Assembly (NCBI GenBank): GCA_034509925.1
Contig: CM067532.1
Location: 7,310,642-7,374,641, forward strand
DNA length: 64,000 nt
Source of the DNA: Hirudinaria manillensis
Lineage: Eukaryota; Annelida; Clitellata; Hirudinida; Hirudinidae
Reading direction: 5' to 3'
Below the pieces are notes generated by a model that saw only the letters and a list, made by a program, of their open reading frames with translations, had not been told where the DNA came from and made no database searches. Shown piece by piece: positions 31,901-42,188 of the stretch (the first letter of the stretch is position 1; the number at the start of each line of letters is the position of its first letter). The position numbers were made by a program, and so were the translations under genes.

Positions 31901-34900
31901 GGAATGATCTCGGAGGCAACGTGACGGAAATAATCCACGACGGAGGAGCGGAAAGGTGGGCATTCGTCAAGAAGGTAGTGGATGCCTCCGAGGTTTCAAA
32001 AGAGGTAATGACTCTTTAACTAATTTGTTAGTTAACTAGTTTAATTCATTAATGTTATTCGTTAATATGTACTGATTGGCAGATCATTTGTTGTTATTTG
32101 ATTATATTTTGTTACTAGTTTAATGAAAATTATAAATGTTAAAAAATTAGGCAAAGTCAGGAGTTGAACTGCAGTCCACTGAGCTGGCCATGGCTTTCCC
32201 CATTGATGAAGATGATGATGATGACAAGCAGAAAGTATTAAATTTCTTTTATTTCATAAAACATTTTTTGTTGAATATTATAATATAATTGTAAAATAAA
32301 ATGTTTTAATTAAATTAAAAATTTGTGTTTCAGTCTAATTTCTCCCTTCCTCCAAAACAACCACTGTTTGCATTTCTGCCACTCAGAAGTTACGGCTTCA
32401 GGTTCATCATTCACGGTTCGTTTCAAGTCCTCCTTCGACTTGTTAAATGTTTTTAATAAATTAATCAGCTAATTAACTAACCAAAATACTAACCGCGTCG
32501 TGAGTGCAGGCGACTTTGATGTGCCATCTTCGAGAGAGGATGTTGTTGACAACCTTTGGAATCAGTGGCTCAGGAGCAAAATACATGTCCTTTTCCTGGA
32601 AGCTCTCGAGTTTTTCAAGGTTTCTTAATTTTTGCCATTTAAATGAATTAATGAAAAAACAATGAATTGCATACGAATTTATTTATTTATTTACAATTTA
32701 GTGAATGCATCTTTTGCAAGTATAATGTAGTTTTTATAAGTTGAGAAGAAGTAACTTGCAGTAATATTTTATAATATAATAATGGAGAATTTTGTCTTTA
32801 CTTGTTATATTACAATATTTTATTATTGAAAACTATTTTAAATTGAGACTATTAATCGATTATTTCTAATGGATTGAATCTGATAACTGAAACTTAGCTG
32901 TGATATTTTGAATAATTGGTTTGATTTTTTATTAAAAGAATTTAAAAAAGCATTTATTCTTTATTTTAAAAGTCCAAAAAGGATTCAGATCCGGTGAAAG
33001 AGGTCTGCAAGTTTTTCAAATTCGTGCCTCGAGAAGACGAAATCCTCGATTTCTTCAGACAGGTGGCGTTCAACATCATCACCAACCTCAAGATTTCAAA
33101 ATGTCTGCCATCAGCTGGTAGGAAAATTTTGTTTGTGTGTTTCTAATTGAGATTTTAATTAGAGGACTTTTAAGTTGCTTTAAAATAAATTTAAATATAA
33201 ATTGTGCAGTTATTAACACTTTATATATTACTTTTTTTGTCCTAAAAATTCATTCATTTATTCATTTAGACGGATCTTGGTGCTACCCGTCACAGCTCGT
33301 GATGTGTGATGATGTCACCACCAGAAACTTCGTGACCTCTGAACTCCTGTACGGTCAAACTGGCCTAGATTACCTCCACCCAATGGCAGCCAAGACGGTA
33401 GATCGTTCCATTCTGCTCGAAGTGGGTGTGCAACTCTTGAGTGCCAAACATTTGATCCAAGTTGGCAAGGGAATGATGAAGAATATTCATGAGGAGATCG
33501 GAGATACCAATCAAATTTCTGGTTGGTCTTTCTTTTTTAATAACTCACAATAATCTTGGACATATCGCACATGATTAAGTGTATCATTTCATCACAAAAA
33601 AAGATTAACAAATATATAATATTTTGAATTTAATATATATTTTTTTAAATAATTTCAGATGGGCACATTCAACAGGTGTACACATGGCTGTGCTGCATTT
33701 ACAATGCACTGGGTGACCTCTTTACAGAGAGTAGTGATGTCATCGAATCATTGAAAAGCATACCCTTCGTTCCACTTTCTAGCGGGCAGTTTGTCAGCAT
33801 GGATCGCTCCGTGTCCGTGTTCTTTCCTTTCTCTTCGGGAAACAATTCCGTTGGTACTGGAATCGCAAACAACCAGATGTCGAAAAGTAATTTCATTTCA
33901 TTGTATTTTCCATTTTGCTAACATTGTTTTTTATGTTGAAATTTTAATTCAAATTATGGTAATTTATTTATATAAATTTATTTATGTTATATAAATAACA
34001 TTACAATTATTAATATTATGTGCATAATTCATTATATCTATTGCAATTATAAAATATAAATTGTTTGATATATAAACAATATAATATAATATATAAACAC
34101 TTGCAATTGTTGTCTACCAATGCCAAAATCATGAACTTCTTCTCAGAGATGGTCAGACTCCTGGAAGAAGACTTGAACTCCGTCGACAGTAGGATGTTCT
34201 CCAAGTCAGAGGATCAGGTTTCCAGGTTGCACGTGTCAAACGTCCTGGAAAGGATCGGAGTTAAGAAACTCAACGACAAGGATCTCGTGAAGCATCACAT
34301 CCTACTTTCTCTCAAAGACAAGGACAAGTTTAAGGCAAGGGTTTTTCTTGATTAATTTTAATAAATAGATTTATTTTAAAAACTTTTTGATATTTTTGTC
34401 AATTAATTTCAACTAAATAACACAAATTGATATTTTTATATTAAACTTATAAATTTATTAAAATAATAACATTACTTTAATATTAATGTTATACTCTTGC
34501 TTCTTTCAGACCCTATCAAAAGACCTGTTGATTGCATACACGGTTTGCCTCAAAAACTACTTCCACGTCCACCCATCCTCATTCCCCACCACCGACGTCA
34601 TCCAAAACCTCCCCATTTCCACCTCCAAGGGCATGGTGAAACTCCACAGGAGTTCTGTTCACTTTTCAACAGACTTCAACAACTTCTTGAATCTCCAGCA
34701 ACAATTTCCTGGTTTGTTGTTTTTTTTTTTTAAATTTTAACTTAATTAACTTGATTTGAATTTTAACTGATAATTTAACAATTGTTATTTTAACAAAATA
34801 CTTTGGGTTTTGTGCAATTTTGTACTTCTTTTTGTATGCCTAAAGTTATATTTGCTTTCTGCAGAGAGTTATCCTATGTTGGCTTGCATAATAGTAATAA

Positions 34901-37900
34901 TCTCATTAACGACACGTCATAATTTCATCAAAATAATATTTGATTAATAATAATAATAGTTTATAAGAAATGTTATTATTGTCTTGAAAGGCCTGAAATG
35001 GACCACCCTCGACAGTGGTTACCTCAACGGAAACAAGAGTTTGTCAAACGTATCTTCCTGGAGGGAATTCTTTTTGCACCTCGGAGTCGAAGACTTTCTG
35101 TCGTTCAAGAAAAAGAAGTTGACCTTTGACAAGAAACTTCTTGTTAGTTCATCAATTATTCAATTAACAAAATATTTTTCCAAACCTAATTATTTTGGAT
35201 TGTAAATAAATGAATAAATAATTGAAACATTAATGTAACATTTAAAAATTAATTACTATGATTTTTTTTTTATTTCATTGTGTTGTCACTGTTGTTATTA
35301 TTATTAACGTTATTATTATAATATTATTTCTATTCAGGAAGAGTCCATTTGGCAAGACCATGCCCCCATGCTGATTGAAGGCTCGACGTGCACAGTTGAC
35401 GATTGGACTTGCGATGAATTCAAGCGGTTGGTTTCCATGGATACCGAAGACTCCTCTGTGCAGCAGCAGTTGAAGAAGCTTTTCGAGTTGATCAACAAGT
35501 TTTGGGTGTTGAATGAGAATTCGGCATCGAACGTGACGAACTTGTCCCGGTTCGCTCAAGCCACGATCGAGGTCAAAGGTTCGGATCGATCCGTGTCGGT
35601 TCAAAGTTCGTTCGGGCAGCTCGTGAAGACGTCGAAGTGGATGCCCGTCTGGAAACTCGACGCGGAAGAGAAGAAGCAGCTCCTGATAACCGCTCCGAGC
35701 GAACGGATCATTGCAGAGAGCAGGGAGGCTCTCTCCGTCTTGGGTCATCGCGTCCATTATGCAGCCATAAAGCCGGAAAATCTACAAAAGGAGTTTGCAG
35801 ATTTTGTCGGCATCCGAGCGGTTCTGGAACCTTCTTACGTCGTTCGAGAATTGGTTCGTTGGAGCGAGGATAAGGCTGATGATTCCCCGTTGAGAATGAC
35901 GCGAGTTTACGGCTACCTCGAAGATTCTCTTTCTAAAGCGGAATTGTCGAAACTGGTAGCGGAACATCCCATCATTTACTGTCCCAACAAATTGGTTGGC
36001 GGTTCTTTTCTCTTTGGTCACGAGGTTTGCTGGCACGATGAGACGGAACTCATAGAGAAATACTTCGGCGATTCCAAAAGAATGCGTTCTGCAATTCCGA
36101 GAGCATTGAGCTGCAGCTATCCGACCTCCGTCAAGGATTTCTTTACGAGGATTTGCGGCGTGGCTCCTTCTCCGAGCGTCTTCGACTACGCCCACGTCTT
36201 GACACACGTCACGGCCGCGAATCCCGTCGACGACTCGACTTTGGCGAGCGTCCGTAAACTGCTCGCCATGCTGGAACGATTGTCATCCGAAGGAACGAAG
36301 GAAGAACGAGAGAATACGCTGGGAAAGATCGTCGAGATATTGAAAGACAAGCAGTTCATTCCAAACAAAGCAAACAAATGGATATCTCTTGCAGAGGAAC
36401 CCATCATAGCAGATAACAAGCAGTTCGAAAGAATGTTCCCCTCTTGTGCCTATTACGTAAATGTAGAGGACTCGGGGAAAGGCAAGCATAGCAAAGGAGG
36501 AAAAGATGGCATCGAGTTCCTTCGAAGGATCGGAGTGCCGAGACTGACGGAGCTCGTGGAGGTGCAGCCCGTGACGGAGATGTTCCAGCCGTGTCCGGAG
36601 TTGGGCACTCACGTCGCGTCCGTCGTTCCTTACATTCAGAGATGTTTGTTCTTTGAATTCCCCTCGATATACGAACATCTCACCAAGGAAGCAAATGTCG
36701 TCAAGAAGCTATTTGAAATGGGATTTGCAAAGGTTAAAAATCTGCTTACATTAGTATTCAAGGAATAAATTTGATTAACTCGATAATCGCTGATTAATAA
36801 TTCATAATTAATTTATTAATGTTAATTTTCAAAGGTTCAAAAACTGGAATTGGCGCATCACCTGAAGTTGAAAGGACCTCAAGCGGACGGATTTCCAAGA
36901 ACCGCCGTTTTGCCAAAAACCTGCCACGTTTTTGACGGCATCGTCTTCGTTCAAGAAGATTGTGTTGACAATCATTTGGACATCAACAGAGAACTTGCTT
37001 CTTATTTTAGTCAAGTCACCAGAGTCTGTCCTTCTCTAAGAACCTCTTGTTTCAATGAATTAAAGTAGGAATTTATTTTTTATAACTTTTTGATTTTAAT
37101 CATGAAAGTATTTTCAATTTTTTTATTAAATCATTTGACATTGTCTTTCATTCTTTTTCTCTTTCGTTTTAGGAGCATGCTTTCCGAAATAACTCCGTTA
37201 CTCGCCCGCAAAGACGAAGCGATGCTAGACAAAACTTTGGAAGAAAGAAATATTTTTAAGTTGCCCGTCACTGAAACGCCATGGATTGTTGGGAGATGTG
37301 GTCATCCAGGTAAGAATAAAATATCAAAATGGTTTTCATTTTAAATGGAATTTTAAATCAAAAACAAAGAAAAAAAAACTATTGCCATTTCTTGTGATGC
37401 TTGTAATACAAAATTTGTCTTTCATTGAAGTTCACAACGTTGCCGAGATGTGCCCAACTGCGTCGAAGGTTACGTCAGAGACCGACTCTGCACCTGCTTC
37501 GGTCGACATGTCTTTCAAAGGAGATGACGTGACACCGTCAGGTGGGAAGGCATGGCCGTTGTTGAACCAGCAACCCAATGTTGGTTTGGTTCATCAGAAT
37601 TTTCATTCTACGCATTACAATGAATTTTACATGGTCAGTGATACACTTTTAAATTGATTATATTTTAGTTTGTGATTAATTTGCAAAAAACTAAACTTTA
37701 TTAAAATTGGTTATTTTAAGGACTTCCAAGTCAAAGTAAAATAAACATTTTTATATTTGTAGAATCCTCAAGTTATCAACTATGGAAATCAAGTTCAGTC
37801 CATGAGGCCTCCTGTATTCCACTGTGAGTCTCTTGATTTTTTGAAACAATAATTTTTGGAATATTCATGGCAATATTTTAAAATTATTTAATAACTTTAT

Positions 37901-38677
37901 AATGATTAATTTAATAATTCGTTTCATAATTCAGATCCTTCGGTCTCTCAAGAGCAGTTGGCACAGGTTGAGGTCGAATTACCCCTGAAAGCCCCCATGA
38001 GGGAAGACTTTGACCTTCGTGTCAACAACTGTCAGAATCCAGAGTTCAGTGGAATGTCAGGAGAACTTTACGTTTTTGATTATTTCAAGAAACTCGCAGA
38101 GGCACCGGACTCTGACATAGCCGAGGTGAGCATAACAAATTGCAGCATGTTGGTCTTGTAAAAGACCTTTATATTAAAGATGCCACAGACTTTATTTAAT
38201 TTAGGAATTTATTACATCGTTTGTTATTTGGGGAAGATTCTAAATTATATGGAATATAGTTTGTTGCGGAGAAAGATTCTAAACTATTATTAAATCTACT
38301 CTTTAGAGTTAACATTAACATTGACGTGATTCTCAAAGTACATCAAAGTCAATTGTCGATCGCAGGTGACCCACATGAACGCGGAAGGGCTGACCACCAC
38401 CCCTTACGACATCGTCTTAAAAAGAAAGAGCGATGGCGGACTCACCTTCATTGAGGTGAAAAGTACGACACTGCAGGACAAGGCCTGGTTTGAAATCAGT
38501 TTGCAAGAACTTCAGTTTGCAGTCGAAAAGGAGAGGAATTACCACGTCTACAGAGTCTTTGGCATCGGGCAGGATGGTAGCAGAGTCCGACTCACGAAAG
38601 TCGAAAATCTCAAGGAAGTTCTGAACACGAAGCAGGCAAAACTTGCGGTCGTTTTTGGTGAAAGAACAAATCTCTGA
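25941..38677 (+). CDS. NO VEIN-like protein: GHKL ATPase plus C-terminal DUF3883, about 2,463 aa
   Basis: Exons join in phase: 25941-26134, 26417-26603, 26776-26868, 27079-27270, 27446-27593, 27822-27929, 28154-28254, 28337-28433, 28561-28742, 28812-28961, 29038-29186, 29355-29791, 29866-29960, 30086-30397, 30533-30918, 31115-31438, 31602-31734, 31873-32004, 32151-32234, 32334-32415, 32510-32619, 32973-33117, 33270-33521, 33659-33886, 34147-34334, 34510-34711, 34991-35142, 35338-36732, 36835-37064, 37173-37309, 37431-37633, 37763-37823, 37935-38125, 38366-38677. FEDLKLGPFKKLPIVLVLF near the N-terminus matches plant NO VEIN. A basic patch (RRKNKKRKRNR, 776-786) suggests nuclear import. The Hsp90-like ATPase shows the N box ELVQNADDN (930-938), NNEVGF (963-968) and the glycine loop GYIGQKGIGFKS (990-1001). 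Further NO VEIN signatures are FAFLPLRSYGF and WREFFLHLGV. The C-terminus (about 2310-2455) is DUF3883 with GELYVFDYF, PYDIVL (D2375) and IEVK (2389-2392), a PD-(D/E)xK-like pattern. In plants NO VEIN acts in vascular patterning; the animal role is unknown. The junction at 34334 uses either a GC donor or a weak GT six bases later. Confidence 0.93.
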
Positions 38678-38709
38678 AGTTTTGAACTACATCTTAGTTT
38701 TGCACGACT

Positions 38710-38715
38710 AATAAA
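38710..38715 (+). promoter_or_regulatory. Poly(A) signal of the NO VEIN-like gene
   Basis: AATAAA 32 bp after the stop codon, followed by a T/G-rich stretch (GTTTTTTATTTTGGTG type). Implies a very short 3' UTR. Confidence 0.75.
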
Positions 38716-39145
38716 CAGTTTCCGAGTTTTTTATTTTGGTGTTTTAACCATTTTAAGTTTGTAGTTGTCAGCATCTGTACACACTTATTACATGGTATTT
38801 GAATCATCTCCCTCATTTCATTGCCTCGTTGTTTTGTTGAGAGGCAGGAATTCTTGATTTGTGGGTCTTATCAGCGGGAACTTTTCAGAAACTACAAAAC
38901 ATTTTTTAAAAAATAAATAAATGGATAAATAAATAACACTTGGCTGAGTTTGGCAACTTATTTTTATTTGGAAATAACCAGGTTTAGTCAGGGAATGATG
39001 AAACCACAACTGAAAAAAACTACATGCTCAAAGTCATGAGAATTTCAAAAGCAATTTCAAATTTCCCTCCATGCTTCTGTTACATTCCAAATGCACTCCA
39101 ATGCACAAACCAAAACAATTGTTTCACAACAACATACAAGAATAT
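38716..39145. other. Short intergenic region between convergent genes
   Basis: About 430 bp between the poly(A) signals of the NO VEIN-like gene (+) and the DDX18-like gene (-). AT-rich, no motif recognised. Confidence 0.5.
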
Positions 39146-39151
39146 TTTATT
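39146..39151 (-). promoter_or_regulatory. Poly(A) signal of the DDX18-like gene
   Basis: AATAAA on the minus strand about 38 bp beyond the stop codon at 39189-39191. Confidence 0.65.
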
Positions 39152-39188
39152 TTTTAAACTTTGAAGCTGTTGGCCACAAAAAAATATT

Positions 39189-40835
39189 TTACTTGAGTTT
39201 TTTATTTTTAATCTTTCTGGATTTTTTCGTTTTAACCGCTTGAATGAATCTCACGGTCATCAACTTTGGTTTCTTTGACGGAGTGACTTCTTCAGAAATG
39301 ATTTCAACTGGTCTCTTTTTACTGCTCTTCACTGCATCTGCATTGAGGTTGCAATCACAAATGCAGTTGTTTTATAATAATAATAAAATAATATGTCATT
39401 TATATAGCGCCGAATTATGTTGAATAATTATAAATATATAATTATAAATAACAGCTCAATTAAAACGATAATTTTAAGTTAATAAATTAAAAATATGATC
39501 CAAGTCCTTCTCACCAATGTCAACAAATGGAGCTACGTTGAGTCCAAAGCCCTTGGCAGTGAGACTCAAATCCAAGCTTTTCACGTCAAAGACTTTACTC
39601 ATGGGATGACCAGCATAGAACTTTATGAAAGTCTTGTAAGCATCGGTGGCACTCATGTGGATGGCATAGACTTTACTTGTCAGTTTATGAATCTGCATTT
39701 ATTAAGTACATTTAAATTGATGTGAATTGTTTGCAAAAATAAATTTAAAAAAAATAATAATAATAATAATTTCCTTAAATTATCTTTTCCCACCTCTGCC
39801 TGGACGTTGGAAACTTTGCTCCACTTGACTTCAAATTCATTTGAAGGAATGTTTTTCTTCTTCAAATGACTCAGGAAACTGATTTCATCGGGTTGCAGGA
39901 ACAGCAGAGCACGTGTGGATTTGTTGAGGCACTTCAGCATTTTAACGTATTCCTAAAAAATTAATAATAATAATAACATTTATTAATTTGGCTTAAATAG
40001 ATTAATAAATTAATATAAATTATATTTTATATGTAATAAATAATAATGTAATTATTGTAATTAATATTATTCATTGTAAACAAAAATCAACTTACTGTAA
40101 AGCTACTGGGAGGGTCATATTGAACCAACCAATCCAGACTCAAAGTTCCAAACGGGACCGTACATTTGTCAGTGCATACCATGATGGACTCCTTTGCATT
40201 AGAAAATTCTTTGCATGTTTCATTCTGTTCAGCTTGAGGCATATTTTCCTAGAAAAAAAAAACAAATTCATCCAGAAATATGACAAACATATCTTCGTAT
40301 ATTGATCCATTGTTGACATCACGAAACTGCCAAGAATTTTATATATATTTATATAGATAAATAATAGATAAATAGTTAATTTATAGATAAATAATGCCAA
40401 GAAATATGCCAAAAATGGTCAAGGATCTCCTCACATGCATGGTCACAACTGAAATCTTGAAACATTGCAGCAGTTCACTGAGGAAGTTGAGAATGGAGGC
40501 AGAACTGCAGAGCACGAGAACTTTCTTGTCAACATTTTTCTTCAACAACGTGTTCAGAAGGAGAAACCTCTTTTCTACACTGCATTTAACATATTCCTGG
40601 AACAAAATTTATTGAATGCAATTTAATCATGATTTTATGGTTCCAAGTAGTATTTATGAAGAGGTTAACTTATAATTAATGTGTTTAGTTATAAACCATT
40701 TTGTAATCAAAGAATGTCAAGTGATCAAAACTACAGTATAGTAACATAAAGTTATTAAATGAGTAATACAAAATAAATATCAACAACATCCACCTGCACA
40801 ACATTCACTTTGGCATTCTCTGTTAAATTTGCCAT
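39189..40835 (-). CDS. Shortened DDX18-like protein: second helicase lobe only, motifs degenerate
   Basis: DDX18/Has1 is a nucleolar DEAD-box helicase of large-subunit ribosome assembly. Six coding exons join in phase to give 280 aa: 40835-40794, 40596-40435, 40248-40096, 39952-39794, 39692-39515, 39337-39189. The text EYVKCSVEKRFLLLNTLLKK matches DDX18 GYVVCPSEKRFLLLFTFLKK; WLVQYDPP matches WIVQYDPP; GFGLNVAPFVDI matches SFGFKVPPFVDL; the tail is Lys-rich. The product begins at an ATG with good context (AACAATGG), directly after a strong acceptor, so the whole first RecA lobe with the Walker A and DEAD motifs is missing. In the second lobe, motif V (TDVAARGLDIP in active enzymes) reads TDKCTVPFGTL and motif VI (HRVGRTAR) is replaced by KMLKCLNKS. 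Reading frames and splice sites are intact, so I infer an expressed non-catalytic paralogue rather than a pseudogene; the upstream exon is non-coding or not found. Confidence 0.8.
39374..39411 (-). mobile_element. Possible 3' fragment of the same SINE type
   Basis: Within a DDX18-like intron: on the minus strand GGCGCTATATAAATG followed by a TTATTATT tail, like the end of the SINE at 8377-8598. The tRNA-like head is missing, as expected for 5'-truncated copies. Short, so it could also be chance. Confidence 0.35.
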
Positions 40836-42188
40836 TGTTTCTGAAAAATAAAATAAAATTAATAAATAAATTATCTTACTAATAAATTACGAATGGCCAT
40901 CAGTAGCAAAAGATTAATGATTCCACATGCGCATATCTGGAACGTTATCTCAAATAAATAATCAGCAATGAGATAAATAATCAATGAGAATATATCTGTC
41001 TCAATATATCATCACACTAACCTATTCGATAGCAATTGAAGTCAAAGATAAAATAACATCAAGAGAAAAACAATATGTTTTGAGCGATAATCAACAAAAT
41101 TCAACGCATTCATGTCATATGTTATCGCATACATATCCAGTACTTTTTAAAATATTAATTATAAATTACCACAATTTGCATCAAACGAAGACTGTCTTGA
41201 TCGATATACAAACTGAACTCCAGTAAAAATTATCCTTCGTTTCGCGATGGATTTTTGTATTTTCGACCGCCTTCAAGAAAAGTGAAGGCACTCTGGGAAA
41301 GTTATGGAGAAATTAAATCAAGACATTTTTATCAGCAACTACGGTTTTTAATTTAAAAATTAGAAAACATCTCTAACCGATCTTCAGCAATAACCTAGTA
41401 TTAAAATATCCTAATGTTTTGTTATAGTAAAAAAAAAAAAATTGCTTTAAAATATTTCTTTCAATAACTTTAAAAAAAAGAAACTTTTTCAAATTATAAA
41501 AAATTGAAATTTGCTTCCATGTGACAAACACCTACCCAAGCGATTGCTAGCTAAAATGATATGGAAAGACAACCAACAGTTCTCCAACAGTATTCTCTAG
41601 CAGATACAATGTTCTAAAACTTATTTTTCTTTAATAAATATATATAGATATATATCCAGGTATGATGTTTCAGCTTTTAACAGGAAAGACTATTATCTAA
41701 TGATTATTTTTTTGGCATAGAATGTTATACAAAACTATGAGCCACACTTAAGTTTGTGCATACAATTCGATGTTGATTTGCATGAAAACAAATTAAAAAT
41801 CGACAACACCCCTTAATCAAAGTGACATATAATTTTATGGACAGGTAGCGAAGTAGTGGGACGCCATTCATAATTTTTTAGAAGAAAAATAATTTATAAA
41901 AAAAATGTTATAATGAATACTTTCCTTTTACTGGCAATTAATCTAAACTATAATGATACTAATCTAAACCTCCTGCTATTTACGTAAATTTTCAAACTTA
42001 CTTAACCTTTTATTGAATTTGCATTAATTAAAAAAAATATTCATAATCGTATATAATTAATAAATGATTCAAAACTCCTTCAATTTCCTAGTGGCTTTGC
42101 TGCATTTGATTTCAGTCTACGTGTCGTCTTCGTTGAGAGTGCGTGGCGTGGGGAATATCACACGGTGTGTTGAGAAAGAGTTGTTACC
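40836..42188. promoter_or_regulatory. Head-to-head intergenic region of the DDX18-like and LYRIC-like genes
   Basis: About 1.35 kb between the two start codons. It should hold the 5' non-coding exon of the DDX18-like gene (its first coding exon follows a T-rich acceptor at 40841) and both promoters. No DEAD-box exon is visible on the minus strand. AT-rich, with a TATATAGATATATAT patch near 41640; no clear core promoter motif. Confidence 0.45.
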
